Assembly (NCBI GenBank): GCA_018402155.1
Contig: JAGYJG010000001.1
Span: forward strand, 1,469,001 to 1,533,000
DNA length: 64,000 nt
Source of the DNA: Bacteroidia bacterium
Lineage (GTDB): Bacteria; Bacteroidota; Bacteroidia; NS11-12g; UBA9320
Direction: 5' to 3'
The notes under the pieces were generated by a model that made no database searches, had not been told where the DNA came from, and worked only from the letters and a program-made list of their open reading frames with translations. The first letter of the stretch is position 1. Every line of letters starts with the position of its first letter. The translations under genes and the position numbers were made by a program. This document shows, piece by piece, positions 33,897 through 43,572 of the stretch.

Positions 33897-35458
33897 TATG
33901 GTTTATCTATATCTATAGGATCTTCGGCATGGTCTAAAAAGACATAATCAAGCATCCCTTGTTTGATGTCTGGTTTAATATTTACCCATTTTTTATACTT
34001 CACAAACCACCGCAAACGTTTACTGGGCACTCCTTCTTTCAGGTATGCTGCCAAGTATGGATTAGTTAATATGGTGATAACTTTGTGCTTTGCCACCGTG
34101 AGCAAATAATCGAGATGGTGCTCTATGTCATCTATTATCATAACACTAGTGGTTATAGACCCAGAACCTCGACAAGTTGGACATTTCTCAGCAGTTTTAA
34201 TAGACATTTCAGGGCGCACACGCTGACGAGTTATCTGTATCAGACCAAACTTACTCATCGGTAAAATTGTATGTTTAGCCTTATCGTCTTCCATTGCTTC
34301 AGTGAGCGTATTGAATAGTTGCTTTTTAAAATTTGGACTTCTAAGGTCAATAAAATCTATTACTACAATACCACCCATATCTCTCAGGCGAAGCTGCCTA
34401 GCGATTTCTCTGGCGGCATCTAAATTTGCAGCAAGCGCATTTTCCTCTTGATTGCTAGAGCGCGCTGTTTTGCTACCACTATTCACATCTATAGAATGTA
34501 GCGCCTCAGTATGTTCGATAATGAGGTATGCACCACCTTGGCAGGAAACTGTTTTCCCAAAAGATCCTTGTATTTGCTTATCTACACCAAAATGATTAAA
34601 AATATCTTCTTTGCCTGAATAATGTTTGAGCACTTTGGGCAATTTAGGATCTATAGAATGTAAATGAGTTTTCATGTCTTCATAAAGCAATTTTTGGTTG
34701 ACGGTTATGGCATGAAAATCGTAGCTAAGTAAATCTCTGAGAATAGCAAAGCTTTTCTGAGCCTCACCAAGCACTTGGTCTCGTGGTTTAGCATTTGGTA
34801 ACTTTGTAAAAATACTCTCCCATTTTTGCTGTAATTCCAATATATCTTGGTGAAGAGCTTGTCCGCCTTTTTGCTCTGCAGCAGTGCGGCAGATAAGCCC
34901 AAGTTTTGGAGTTTTTAAGCTGTTGCCTAAATTTTTTAGCCGCTTGCGTTCATCAAGTGTACTTACTTTTTTACTCACGTTTACTGTGTCGTAAAAAGGT
35001 ACCAAGATGAAATACCTCCCAGCGATGGAAATTTCTGTTGTAAGTCTAGGACCTTTCGTAGAAATAGGTTCTTTTGCTATTTGGACAAGGATTTGTTGAT
35101 TACGTTTCAGAACTTGGCTTATTTTACCAGTCTTAACGGTTTCGGGCTCCAACTCAAACGCAGATAAATCTCCGTTTGTTCGTTTACCATCTAATGTGTC
35201 GTTGGTTATTTTTACCCAAGACTTTATATATGGACCTAAATCGTGGTAGTGTAAAAAGGCATCTTTTTCGTGCCCCACATCGACAAATGCCGCGTTTAGT
35301 CCTGGCATTATCTTTTTTACTTTACCTAAATAAATTTCACCAACTAAGAAATTACTGTTTCCAGCTTTCTCTTGGTGCAACTCAACAAGCTTCTTATCCT
35401 TAAGCAGAGCTATTCTTTCTCCTTCAGACCCTACGTCTATTATCATTTCGTAGGCCAT
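33896..35458 (-). CDS. rng: Ribonuclease G/E family protein
   Basis: 520 residues. The N-terminal S1-like domain starts at MIIDVGSEGERIALLKD and has GLNAAFVDVGHEKDAFLHYHDLG. The catalytic DNase-I-like region shows GGAYLIIEHTEALHSIDVNSG, GGIVVIDFIDLR (metal-binding Asp pair) and LPMSKFGLIQITRQRVRP. The zinc-link Cys pair is in CPTCRGSG. It processes rRNA and starts mRNA decay. Shorter than RNase E and without its C-terminal scaffold, so RNase G type. Fourth gene of an operon with HU, the TPR protein and bL38. Confidence 0.94.
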   Translation of the reverse strand: MAYEMIIDVGSEGERIALLKDKKLVELHQEKAGNSNFLVGEIYLGKVKKIMPGLNAAFVDVGHEKDAFLHYHDLGPYIKSWVKITNDTLDGKRTNGDLSAFELEPETVKTGKISQVLKRNQQILVQIAKEPISTKGPRLTTEISIAGRYFILVPFYDTVNVSKKVSTLDERKRLKNLGNSLKTPKLGLICRTAAEQKGGQALHQDILELQQKWESIFTKLPNAKPRDQVLGEAQKSFAILRDLLSYDFHAITVNQKLLYEDMKTHLHSIDPKLPKVLKHYSGKEDIFNHFGVDKQIQGSFGKTVSCQGGAYLIIEHTEALHSIDVNSGSKTARSSNQEENALAANLDAAREIARQLRLRDMGGIVVIDFIDLRSPNFKKQLFNTLTEAMEDDKAKHTILPMSKFGLIQITRQRVRPEMSIKTAEKCPTCRGSGSITTSVMIIDDIEHHLDYLLTVAKHKVITILTNPYLAAYLKEGVPSKRLRWFVKYKKWVNIKPDIKQGMLDYVFLDHAEDPIDIDKP

Positions 35459-35477
35459 GTTACTTAAGAATTAAATA

Positions 35478-35570
35478 TTACTTCTTTTTCTTGTGTCTAT
35501 TTTTTCTCAGACGTTTTTTGCGTTTATGTGTCGCTATCTTGTGTCTCTTTCTTTTTTTACCACTTGGCAT
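35478..35570 (-). CDS. Ribosomal protein bL38 (AURKAIP1/COX24 domain)
   Basis: 30 residues: it begins MPSGKKRKRHKIATHKRKKR, continues LRKNRHKKKK and then stops. More than half the residues are Lys, Arg or His. This matches the AURKAIP1/COX24-type mini-proteins of Bacteroidota, found as an extra large-subunit protein (bL38) in a Flavobacterium ribosome structure. It lies 19 nt before rng and 23 nt after the TPR gene, in the same direction. It is easily missed because of its length; identification rests on composition and the MPSGKKRKRHK opening. Confidence 0.85.
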   Translation of the reverse strand: MPSGKKRKRHKIATHKRKKRLRKNRHKKKK

Positions 35571-35593
35571 AATGTATAATATTTTAAAATGTT

Positions 35594-36076
35594 TTAATTT
35601 AATTTTTCTCGAATTTCAGTAAGTGTTCTTTGATACTCCTGATTTTCGGGCTGCAAAAATACTAATTTTTTAAATCTTTTCTCAGCTTTTTCTAATTGCC
35701 CTGACTCGATTGAAAAAAGACCCAAGTGATAAATCGCTCTGATGTTGTTGGTATCTGCTCGACTTACTGCCAAGAGTTTCATTATACCCTCATTCATAAC
35801 CAATGCCATATCATTGGTTTCCTTCCCTTTAGCTATATTTTTTAATGCCTCGTCTACCTCATTTTCAAGGTTAGCCTCGGCGCTTACTACCGTGTCACTT
35901 GCGGTTATCTGTGCTTGTGTTGACTCAGCTACAGCTACATCTTGATGTTCATGACCTGCATGATTATCTGAAATTTCTTTGGACGCACTATTACAACCGA
36001 TCTGTGTAAAAAACGCGGTACTAGCTATGCCAAATACAATAATTAGGGCGTTTGTCGCTTTGCTATTTACTTTCAA
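35594..36076 (-). CDS. TPR-like lipoprotein or periplasmic protein
   Basis: 160 residues from TTG. It has a hydrophobic N-terminus (ALIIVFGIASTAFFTQIGC) ending in a Cys that could be lipidated; the site is slightly late. A low-complexity His/Glu/Ala stretch follows (40-80). Two TPR units are then seen (DTNNIRAIYHLGLFSIESGQLEKAEKRFKKLV and a partial second, given here as regions 110-140 and 141-160). Function unknown; probably a protein-protein contact in the envelope. It sits between HU and bL38, separated by 21 and 23 nt. Confidence 0.65.
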   Translation of the reverse strand: MKVNSKATNALIIVFGIASTAFFTQIGCNSASKEISDNHAGHEHQDVAVAESTQAQITASDTVVSAEANLENEVDEALKNIAKGKETNDMALVMNEGIMKLLAVSRADTNNIRAIYHLGLFSIESGQLEKAEKRFKKLVFLQPENQEYQRTLTEIREKLN

Positions 36077-36097
36077 ATGTTTCTTTGGAATGCTTAT

Positions 36098-36376
36098 CTA
36101 GCTGTTTTTGACTTTTTCAGTAAACGTTTTTGCAGGCTTAAACTTAGGAATATTGTGCGCTGGTATGGTTAGCTGGGTATTTTTGGAAATATTCCTAGCA
36201 ATTTTTTCTGCTCTTCGTTGAACAATAAAACTACCAAAACCCCTAAAATAAACATTTTCACCTTGCACCAAAGACCCCGATACTACTTGGAAAAAACTTT
36301 CTACTGTTTCTTGTACAACAGCTTTCTCAACACCTGTGCGTTGCGAAATTTCGTTAACTACTTCTGCTTTAGTCAT
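36098..36376 (-). CDS. HU-family DNA-binding protein
   Basis: 92 residues from ATG 36376 (MTKAEVVNEISQRTGVEK). The DNA-binding arms are seen as FRGFGSFIVQRRAEKIARNI with the Pro turn in IPAHNIPKFKPAKTF. HU bends and compacts DNA. The frame is open upstream to 36547, but that extension overlaps the mutY region and its sequence is not HU-like. First gene of the HU-TPR-bL38-rng-rlmH operon. Confidence 0.92.
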   Translation of the reverse strand: MTKAEVVNEISQRTGVEKAVVQETVESFFQVVSGSLVQGENVYFRGFGSFIVQRRAEKIARNISKNTQLTIPAHNIPKFKPAKTFTEKVKNS

Positions 36377-36406
36377 TTGTATCTCAATTTGTTTTTTGTT
36401 TGAAGG

Positions 36407-36414
36407 CAAAAGTA
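36407..36414 (-). promoter_or_regulatory. -7 box before the HU operon
   Basis: Minus-strand TACTTTTG, a full TAnnTTTG match, 30 nt before the HU ATG. Confidence 0.5.
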
Positions 36415-36464
36415 TATTATTTATTATTAAATATTCGTGCATAGTTCTTTTTTTTGCAAAATAT

Positions 36465-37514
36465 TTGGAAATACATAAACTTCTTATAAAGTGGTACGAG
36501 AGTAATAAACGCGAATTGCCTTGGCGCTCTACGAAAGACGCATACAAAATTTGGCTCTCAGAGATTATGTTGCAGCAAACTAGGGTTGCACAAGGTCTTC
36601 CTTTTTACCTTAAATTTATAGAACGTTACCCTTCTATTGAACATATGGCTTTGGCAGATGAACAAGAAATTCTATCATTATGGCAGGGATTGGGGTACTA
36701 TTCTCGCGCCAGAAATATGCATGCTACAGCTCAATTCATCGTGCAAAATCACTCTGGGGTTTTTCCATCAGATTACAATGATATCAGAGCTTTAAAAGGA
36801 GTAGGCGAATACACTGCAGCTGCAATTGCTAGCTTTTCTTTTGATTTACCTCATCCAGTTATTGATGGAAATGTTTATCGAGTGATATCTCGCTTATTTG
36901 CAATAGAGCAGCCAATAGACAAACCTAGCGGTCAAAAGCAAATAAAATTAGCTGTTTCTGCAATTTTCGACTACAAAAAACCTGCACTATTCAATCAAGC
37001 AATAATGGAATTTGGCGCTTTGCAATGCACACCAAAAAAGCCTAATTGTTTGCATTGTCCGTTGCAAAATAAATGTATGGCACTAGGATTAGGGCTAGTG
37101 AGTTCCCTTCCAATAAAAGCGGGAAAAACTAAAATTAAAACCATATCTCACAGTTATTTTCAATTACGCTACCGAAACAAAACGTATATCCAAAAACGTA
37201 CATCAGGAATTTGGCAAAACCTATATCAGTTTATTTTGACTGAACAAAAGCTCGAAACTTCAGAAGCAATAGAACACCTTAAAAAATTAATAACGAACAA
37301 CATAAATTTAGAGGTAAAAGATATTTATAGCACGACACACCTTCTTTCTCATCGGAAAATAAATGCTTATTTTTACACAATATTGCTAAAAACTCAACCT
37401 GTTTTTTCAGAAAATAATATATTTGAAATTGATTTGAAAGATTTAGGAAAAAAGTACCCAACTAGTGTGCTTACTCAAAATTTTTTAGACCACTATAAAA
37501 CGGTAGAAACATAA
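36465..37514 (+). CDS. mutY: A/G-specific adenine glycosylase
   Basis: 349 residues from TTG 36465. MutY removes adenine paired with 8-oxoguanine. Signatures: ELPWRSTKDAYKIWLSEIMLQQT (in parts: LPWR and EIMLQQT with the catalytic Glu), the helix-hairpin-helix LKGVGEYTAAAIASFSF, the catalytic Asp in VIDGNVYRVISR and the 4Fe-4S Cys set C-x6-C-x2-C-x5-C (CTPKKPNCLHCPLQNKC). The frame is open upstream to a GTG at 36336, but that lies within HU on the other strand and adds non-conserved residues. The gene order mutY-ssb-gldE-gldD is one I recall from flavobacteria. Confidence 0.92.
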   Translation: MEIHKLLIKWYESNKRELPWRSTKDAYKIWLSEIMLQQTRVAQGLPFYLKFIERYPSIEHMALADEQEILSLWQGLGYYSRARNMHATAQFIVQNHSGVFPSDYNDIRALKGVGEYTAAAIASFSFDLPHPVIDGNVYRVISRLFAIEQPIDKPSGQKQIKLAVSAIFDYKKPALFNQAIMEFGALQCTPKKPNCLHCPLQNKCMALGLGLVSSLPIKAGKTKIKTISHSYFQLRYRNKTYIQKRTSGIWQNLYQFILTEQKLETSEAIEHLKKLITNNINLEVKDIYSTTHLLSHRKINAYFYTILLKTQPVFSENNIFEIDLKDLGKKYPTSVLTQNFLDHYKTVET

Positions 37515-37969
37515 TGATAAATAAAGTAATTCTTGTAGGACGACTAGGAAAAGACCCAGAAGTAAAATATCTGGAGGCAGATAAGTTGGTAGCATCTCTG
37601 GCATTAGCCACCAGTGAAAGATATACCGACCGTAACGGTAATAAAGTAGAAAATACGGAATGGCATAACTTAGAAATGTGGGATGGATTGGCGAAAGTAG
37701 CAGAAAAATATCTCAAAAAAGGCAGTTTAGTATATGTAGAAGGTAAACTAAAAACGGATTCTTACGAAAAAGAGGGCATAACAAGATACAACACCAAAAT
37801 AAGGGTAAACACTATGAATATGCTTGGTTCTGGAACTGAAGGCAAAATTGATACAGGTGCCCAACCGGGCAACCAATCAGCAGATAGTTCTTCCAAACAA
37901 GTGGAAAAACACAATGAAGAAGTCATGGATAGCCTCATAGAGGAAAACGATGACGACTTACCGTTTTAA
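37514..37969 (+). CDS. ssb: Single-stranded DNA-binding protein
   Basis: 151 residues. The OB fold (1-105) begins INKVILVGRLGKDPEVKY and has TEWHNLEMWDGLAKVAEKYLKKG. A flexible linker follows, and the acidic tip EENDDDLPF binds partner proteins. It overlaps the mutY stop by 1 nt (TAATG). Confidence 0.96.
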   Translation: MINKVILVGRLGKDPEVKYLEADKLVASLALATSERYTDRNGNKVENTEWHNLEMWDGLAKVAEKYLKKGSLVYVEGKLKTDSYEKEGITRYNTKIRVNTMNMLGSGTEGKIDTGAQPGNQSADSSSKQVEKHNEEVMDSLIEENDDDLPF

Positions 37970-37980
37970 TACTCACCAAA

Positions 37981-39390
37981 TTGAAAAACGACTCCGAACC
38001 GTATCAACAGATTTTAATATTGCTACAAACTGTGGGCGACACAGCTGTAGGCTCTAATGTATTATTGGGCATATTTGGGTTTGCACTTATTTTTGTATTT
38101 TTAGGACTGTCCGCCTTATTCTCAAGTTCTGAGAATGCATTTTTTAGCTTGAGTCCTAGTCATTTAGTAGAACTAAACGAGGAAAATTCTCCTGCAAGTA
38201 TTGTGGCGCTAGACCTCATTAATGAGCCTGACCGAAAAACAGCTACCCGAAGATTGCTTGCTACTATTCTGCTTATGAATAATCTCGTCAATATCTTTAT
38301 AGTGATATTTTCTAGCTGGCTTTTTGAACAAATCTTTTCTTTTGGCAGTATAAACATAGGTTTTGTAAATCTTCCAGCTGCTGCTACTTCTTTTTTATTT
38401 CAAGTAGTACTTATCACTTTTTTACTAGTGCTCTTAGGAGAAATCATTCCAAAAATATATGCCGCACAATACAACCTAAAAATAGTACGTTTCATGGGTA
38501 AACCATTGAAAATATGCTATACTATTTTGAAACCTATTGTATTGGGCCTCGCCGGCAGCTCTTCTCTATTTGATAAATATTTAAAAAATAGACACCATAA
38601 TATTTCCATGCAAGAAATAAGTCAGGCTATAGATATAGCCGACGAAAACAAAGAAATAGAAGAAAAGCATATTTTAAAGGGTTTAATAAACTTTGGTAAC
38701 ACTAGTGTGAAACAAATAATGAAACCCCGCACAGAAGTAAGCTGTATAGATATATCTACGGATGCCCAAGATCTTCTGAGCACAATATTGGAGTGGAGCT
38801 ATAGTAGAATACCCGTATATGAAGAAAACTTTGACCAAGTGCGCGGCATACTTTATATAAAAGATTTATTACCGTTCATACACAAAAAAACTAATTTCAA
38901 TTGGAAAGAGCTAATTAGGCCGACAATGTTTGTGCCGGAGCACAAAAAAATAGACGATCTTCTCCAAGAATTTCAAGATAAACGCGTCCACATGGCTATA
39001 GTAGTAGATGAGTATGGGGGCACAAGTGGTATTGTTACAATGGAAGATATTCTAGAAGAAGTTTTTGGAGAAATAAAAGATGAATTTGACGAAAAAGACC
39101 TTTCCTATTCCAAACTAGATGAAGACACTTATATTTTTGAGGGGAAAACTGCATTACACGACATCTCTAAAATACTTCTATTATCACCAGATTATTTTGA
39201 AAAAGTAAAAGGAGACGCAGACACCTTAGGTGGTCTACTTATGGAAATACAGGGCGAAATTCCGTTAAAGGGTGAAAAAATACTCTTAAACAACATAACG
39301 TTTACGGTAGAGAGTGCAGACACTCGCAGAATCAAACGCGTAAAAATGCACATAGCTAAAATATCAACAGTAACTGATGCAGGCGAATAA
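37981..39390 (+). CDS. gldE: Gliding motility protein GldE (CNNM/CorC-type membrane protein)
   Basis: 469 residues from TTG. The DUF21-type membrane domain has about four helices (20-210), with the [14 protein letters not shown] stretch and the [17 protein letters not shown] helix. Two CBS domains follow (about 250-370; [59 protein letters not shown]) and then a CorC_HlyC domain. GldE is genetically tied to GldD in flavobacteria. It overlaps gldD by 14 nt. Confidence 0.9.
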   Translation: MKNDSEPYQQILILLQTVGDTAVGSNVLLGIFGFALIFVFLGLSALFSSSENAFFSLSPSHLVELNEENSPASIVALDLINEPDRKTATRRLLATILLMNNLVNIFIVIFSSWLFEQIFSFGSINIGFVNLPAAATSFLFQVVLITFLLVLLGEIIPKIYAAQYNLKIVRFMGKPLKICYTILKPIVLGLAGSSSLFDKYLKNRHHNISMQEISQAIDIADENKEIEEKHILKGLINFGNTSVKQIMKPRTEVSCIDISTDAQDLLSTILEWSYSRIPVYEENFDQVRGILYIKDLLPFIHKKTNFNWKELIRPTMFVPEHKKIDDLLQEFQDKRVHMAIVVDEYGGTSGIVTMEDILEEVFGEIKDEFDEKDLSYSKLDEDTYIFEGKTALHDISKILLLSPDYFEKVKGDADTLGGLLMEIQGEIPLKGEKILLNNITFTVESADTRRIKRVKMHIAKISTVTDAGE

Positions 39391-39967
39391 AACTTCAATT
39401 ACTTTAGTCTGTTTTTGCCTGCTTTTTGCAGCTTGTGCAGATTACATCCCAAAGCCTAATGGCTACCCTCGTATTTACTACCCTGAGCGTATTTTTGAGC
39501 CCGTATCTGTGGACTGTCCGTTTTCTTTTGATATACCCACCTACAGTAAACTGACACCCTACAACCTAGAGAGTCAGCCTTGCTGGTATAACTTGCAATA
39601 TCCGCAATTTAACGCAACCCTCCACTTGAGCTATATCCCTATAAAATCAAAGGCAGACTTAGATAGCCTTACCGAAGATGCCTATAAAATGGTATTTAAA
39701 CCTCACTTACAAAGGGCTGAGGAAATCATAGAACGAGAAATAAGAGACACATCCAAAGGAATTAGTGGTTTAATTTATGACCTTGAAGGAAAAACTGCCA
39801 CTCCTCTTAATTTTTATATTACCGATGAGAATAAACATTTTTTCAGAGGGTCTTTTTACTTTAATAAACATACAACAAGGGACAGCGTTCTTCCTATTTA
39901 TAATTTCATAAATGAAGACATAATGCGCAGCATACAGAGTTTCGAATTTAAAAACAAAAAGATATGA
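39377..39967 (+). CDS. gldD: Gliding motility lipoprotein GldD
   Basis: 196 residues with a lipobox (LLFAACADYIP; Cys at about 20). The family start after the Cys is PKPNGYPRIYYPERIFEP, then FSFDIPTYSKL and PCWYNLQYPQFNATLHLSYIPI. GldD is essential for gliding and is thought to act with GldE near the T9SS/gliding motor; the mechanism is unknown. Last gene of the run mutY-ssb-gldE-gldD. Confidence 0.93.
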   Translation: MQANKTSITLVCFCLLFAACADYIPKPNGYPRIYYPERIFEPVSVDCPFSFDIPTYSKLTPYNLESQPCWYNLQYPQFNATLHLSYIPIKSKADLDSLTEDAYKMVFKPHLQRAEEIIEREIRDTSKGISGLIYDLEGKTATPLNFYITDENKHFFRGSFYFNKHTTRDSVLPIYNFINEDIMRSIQSFEFKNKKI

Positions 39968-39990
39968 TAAAACCTATCTACGGGGCAGTG

Positions 39991-40872
39991 CTACTTCACT
40001 CGCAACGATCTGCCTATACGAAGTGTGGTGTTTCTACTTATTCGGTTTAGCCTACAAATGGAATTTACAGTAGTTCCGTGCTTTCTTGCAATGCCATAGA
40101 GGGTATCTCCTTTTCTTACGCGGTGATACCGCCGAGCACTAGCGGGTGGGGCGGCTGTCTTAGTATCCTGGCCGTTTATGTACGGAAACCAAGTATGATT
40201 GACATAGGTCTGGGAATCCAGTAACCCATACATTTCAAAATCAATAATCTTGCATGGGTTAAACGCTTGACCCATCAGCATAGTCTGAAAATGTAAGTGA
40301 GCACCGGTACTACGGCCTGTACTTCCGCCAAATCCTATCATTTGGCCAGCACGAACAGTTTGGTTTCGCTCCACAATAGATTCGCTAAGGTGAGCATACA
40401 ATGTCTCTAATCCATTGTAATGACGTATCATCACATAATTACCGAACCCACCTTGGTCATACTTTTGAATACGAACCACCCCATCAAACGCTGCGAAAAC
40501 TGGATCTCCAATATCTAGATTGATATCAATACCCTTATGCCACCTTCCTCCTCTCCAGCCGTAATGGCTAGTCACTTCGCCACAAAAAGGGTGAACATAC
40601 TCACAGTCATCTTCCACCAAATTTAGCAGATATCCCCATTTCATCATTTGATAATTATAGGCTGGACTATCTATATTTTTTTCATCCCAACTGCGGCCAT
40701 ATATACTTTGTGCAGGAATCAAATCTGAGTTAAATTCCCACTGATTTATTTCTTTAATTTCTTGTTCTGTATACACATTGGCCGTATCAACCTGTGAGTA
40801 TGCAAACAAGCACACAGTGCACATATATAAAGTTAAACTACTTTTCCAGTATCGCTCTAATCTCTCTTTCAT
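39991..40872 (-). CDS. M23 peptidoglycan endopeptidase with LysM domain
   Basis: 293 residues with a signal-peptide-like start (residues about 10-27, ending FAYSQ). The M23 zinc domain (about 90-205) shows RWHKGIDINLDIGDPV (His, Asp), ETLYAHLSESIV and GAHLHFQTMLMG (two His). A LysM unit closes the protein (residues about 248-293, HRVRKGDTLYGIARKHGTTV). It should cut peptide bridges in the periplasm. The start overlaps the 3' end of ribF by 35 nt, so the two are coupled. Last of an eight-gene run. Confidence 0.9.
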   Translation of the reverse strand: MKERLERYWKSSLTLYMCTVCLFAYSQVDTANVYTEQEIKEINQWEFNSDLIPAQSIYGRSWDEKNIDSPAYNYQMMKWGYLLNLVEDDCEYVHPFCGEVTSHYGWRGGRWHKGIDINLDIGDPVFAAFDGVVRIQKYDQGGFGNYVMIRHYNGLETLYAHLSESIVERNQTVRAGQMIGFGGSTGRSTGAHLHFQTMLMGQAFNPCKIIDFEMYGLLDSQTYVNHTWFPYINGQDTKTAAPPASARRYHRVRKGDTLYGIARKHGTTVNSICRLNRISRNTTLRIGRSLRVK

Positions 40873-41767
40873 CCTCTTTCAATTGATTCAGAAGCGTTTT
40901 CGTACCTTCAAACTTTTTCTCAGCGCGCGTATGCGCCACAAAGGCAATAGCTATATCTTGATGATATATATTTTGATCAAAATCAAAAATATGAACTTCA
41001 ACGCTCCACTTCTTGTCTTCAAAAGTAGGATTGTAACCTATATTGAGCATCCCGTGAAATTTTTTTTCTTCAATATATACCCACACTGCATACACACCAT
41101 TTTTTGGAATGAGTTTAAAACTGCTATTTACCCTCAAATTGGCAGTGGGGTATCCTATGCTAGTTCCTCGCTGTAAGCCTTCCTCAACCTTCCCCCGAAG
41201 CACATATGGTGTACCTAAGTAGTTGCCTGCTAGGTGTACTTCTCCGTTCAGTAATGCTTGTCTTATTTTAGTGCTACTCACTATGCTTTCACTCACATCT
41301 TGAGCAGATATTTCTTCTAGTTCGAAGCCATAGATTTCGGCAAATTGTCTCATTTCTTGCATGCCTCCTTCTCGGTTTCTGCCAAAACGGTGATCGTAGC
41401 CAATGATAAGCTTAGAAAGGTGCAATTGCTCTAAGAGTATGTTACGAACAAACTCGTCTGCCCTCAGCCGGCTTAGCTCTTGGGTAAAGGGCATTATAAT
41501 AAGATAATCGATACCCAACTCAGCTACTAGATCTATTTTTTCTTCAATAGTTGATAATAGTTTTAGCTCGTTATCATCTGGATAAAGTACGAGACGCGGA
41601 TGTGGATAGAATGTAAGTAAAACACTAATCCCATTTATCTTTTTAGCCTCTTGAGCTACCTGTTTCAATATTTTCTGGTGCCCCAAGTGTACCCCATCAA
41701 ATGTACCTTGGGTAACTACTACAGGCTGCTGCGGGTCAAATTCTGTTATATCATACAACACGTTCAT
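40838..41767 (-). CDS. ribF: Bifunctional riboflavin kinase / FAD synthetase
   Basis: 309 residues. Makes FMN and FAD from riboflavin. The N-terminal adenylyltransferase shows TQGTFDGVHLGHQKIL and YDHRFGRNREG. The C-terminal kinase shows GTSIGYPTANLRV, NGVYAVWVYIE and FHGMLNIGYNPTF. It supplies cofactors for the NqrB/C/F flavins and for ApbE. It starts 3 nt after the truB stop. Confidence 0.95.
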   Translation of the reverse strand: MNVLYDITEFDPQQPVVVTQGTFDGVHLGHQKILKQVAQEAKKINGISVLLTFYPHPRLVLYPDDNELKLLSTIEEKIDLVAELGIDYLIIMPFTQELSRLRADEFVRNILLEQLHLSKLIIGYDHRFGRNREGGMQEMRQFAEIYGFELEEISAQDVSESIVSSTKIRQALLNGEVHLAGNYLGTPYVLRGKVEEGLQRGTSIGYPTANLRVNSSFKLIPKNGVYAVWVYIEEKKFHGMLNIGYNPTFEDKKWSVEVHIFDFDQNIYHQDIAIAFVAHTRAEKKFEGTKTLLNQLKEDEREIRAILEK

Positions 41768-41770
41768 AGG

Positions 41771-42463
41771 CTAAAACTGTTGTGCAAATTTGAAAAAATC
41801 TTCAGAATCTTTAATATTTTCAACTGTCACTGCACTATCCAAAGAAAATTTGCCGATACGTGTACGCACCAAACTACTCATAAATGCACCACTACCCAAT
41901 GCCACCCCTAAGTCTCTAGCCAAAGAGCGAATATAGGTTCCTTTACTACAGTGTATATCAAAGCTTAATTCAGGAAAACGAGTAGCATCCACCTCATATT
42001 TGCTGATATTAGCCTCTCGTGTTTTTAGCTCAACCTCTTTGCCGGCTCTAGCATGCTCATACGCTCGTTTACCCTTCACTTTTACTGCACTGTACTGAGG
42101 AGGTACTTGTTTTATAACTCCTCTAAACAGGTTTACTTTTTCTTCTAAAAACGCTGGAGTAATATGCTTAGTAGGATATATGCCATCTACTTCTGTTTCT
42201 CGGTCAAAGGAAGGAGTTGTTTGTCCTATAATAAAAGTACCAGAATACGCTTTCCCCATAGCCTGTATTTCCTCTATTTTTTTTGTGTACTTGCCATAGC
42301 AAACTATTAGCACGCCAGTTGCCAATGGATCTAAAGTACCCGCATGGCCTATTTTTTTTATTTGTGATATATTCCGGAGTTTTTTGACCACATCAAAGCT
42401 TGTCCATCTGAGGGGTTTATTGACTATTAAAAAGCCTCCTTCTTTTATAGATATTTCAGTCAT
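41771..42463 (-). CDS. truB: tRNA pseudouridine-55 synthase
   Basis: 230 residues, short form without a PUA domain. The catalytic Asp is in KIGHAGTLDPLATGVLIVC. VPPQYSAVKVKGKRAYEHARAG and CSKGTYIRSLARDLG are conserved. It modifies U55 of the T-loop in tRNAs. Starts 2 nt after the permease stop. Confidence 0.95.
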   Translation of the reverse strand: MTEISIKEGGFLIVNKPLRWTSFDVVKKLRNISQIKKIGHAGTLDPLATGVLIVCYGKYTKKIEEIQAMGKAYSGTFIIGQTTPSFDRETEVDGIYPTKHITPAFLEEKVNLFRGVIKQVPPQYSAVKVKGKRAYEHARAGKEVELKTREANISKYEVDATRFPELSFDIHCSKGTYIRSLARDLGVALGSGAFMSSLVRTRIGKFSLDSAVTVENIKDSEDFFKFAQQF

Positions 42464-42465
42464 TA

Positions 42466-43548
42466 TTATTTTTGTGCTAACTTGTACAGAATAAAAGCGA
42501 TACTAGCAAAGAGCAGGTTTGGTATAGACACAGCAAGCAATGGATGTAATGCACCACTACTACCATAGGCTAAAAAAAACTGAAACACCACTAAAAAGGT
42601 AAAGCTAATTAGAAGCCCTACTCCCAAGTTTAGACCAATGCCACCTCGAGTCTTTTTAGAGGACACAGTTACGCCTATTATGGTAAGTATAACAATTGAA
42701 AAAGGCATAGCAAATCGCTTGTATCTTTCGGTAACATAAAAAAATGTGTTACCCGTTCCTCTCATTTCCTCTAATTCTATCATTTCGTCTAGCTCGCCGA
42801 GGTTAAACATTTGGACGTCATCATTTTTTCTAAAAAAATCTTCAGGATTGAAAGGAATCATTGTGTCCAATAACTCACCGTTGTTCAATATTTCTCTACC
42901 ATCTACAAACTCTCTACTCCACCATTTGTGCAATGTCCAGCTTGCTTTATCTTTATTCCAATCAATTTTATCCGCATAGATTTTTGACTGTAGATTACCA
43001 TTTTTTATGTGTTCTAATCTAAGTTGAAATCCTGTACTATCTCCAAAATTAAAATTACTCATACTCATAATCATCCCGGGAGATATTTGGGTTTTAATTT
43101 GAGAGGCAGAGTAGTGATTGCGGTCTCTTATGTATTGATTTTCAAATACCACTCTGGTTTTGTCTGCTTTAGGAATAATCCAAGCATATAACGAGAAAGA
43201 TAACAGAGCTAAAAAAATACTGGTTATAAAGTAAGGTCTTAAAAGTCGTTTGTAGGATACCCCACCAGCAAGCATAGCTATAATTTCACTATTTTGAGCC
43301 ATTTTAGATGTAAAAAAAATAACTGAAATAAATACAAATACGGGACTAAACAAATTTAGTAGAAAAGGAACCCAATTGATATAATAATCAAAAATAACCT
43401 CGCCAAACGGGGCTTTGTTTTCCATAAACTCATCTATTTTTTCTGACAAGTCAAAGACAATTATGATAACTGTAAACAGGCCAAGTGCTAAAAAAAAAGC
43501 ACCCAAAAAGCGTTTAATAATATACCAATCTATCTTTGTTAGTTTCAT
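42466..43548 (-). CDS. LptF/LptG-type lipopolysaccharide export permease
   Basis: 360 residues. Three transmembrane helices at the start (about 12-34, 52-76, 95-122), a large periplasmic beta-jellyroll (130-255) and three at the end (about 280-355). Family patterns: IIKRFLGAFFLALGLFTVI, MAQNSEIIAMLAGGVSYKRLLRP and YVTERYKRFAMPFSIVIL. Together with LptB and the LptC/A bridge it drives LPS to the outer membrane. F or G cannot be decided from one copy. Starts 24 nt after the four-helix-bundle gene. Confidence 0.88.
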   Translation of the reverse strand: MKLTKIDWYIIKRFLGAFFLALGLFTVIIIVFDLSEKIDEFMENKAPFGEVIFDYYINWVPFLLNLFSPVFVFISVIFFTSKMAQNSEIIAMLAGGVSYKRLLRPYFITSIFLALLSFSLYAWIIPKADKTRVVFENQYIRDRNHYSASQIKTQISPGMIMSMSNFNFGDSTGFQLRLEHIKNGNLQSKIYADKIDWNKDKASWTLHKWWSREFVDGREILNNGELLDTMIPFNPEDFFRKNDDVQMFNLGELDEMIELEEMRGTGNTFFYVTERYKRFAMPFSIVILTIIGVTVSSKKTRGGIGLNLGVGLLISFTFLVVFQFFLAYGSSGALHPLLAVSIPNLLFASIAFILYKLAQK

Positions 43549-43572
43549 ACAAATATCACCTACAAAAATTTA

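Noticed and set aside
36336-36464. N-terminal extension of mutY from GTG 36336
   Set aside because: Runs antisense through the HU start region and has no MutY pattern; TTG 36465 gives the normal length.
36377-36547. N-terminal extension of HU
   Set aside because: Open frame only; the residues are not HU-like, and the -7 box and ATG 36376 fit the family.
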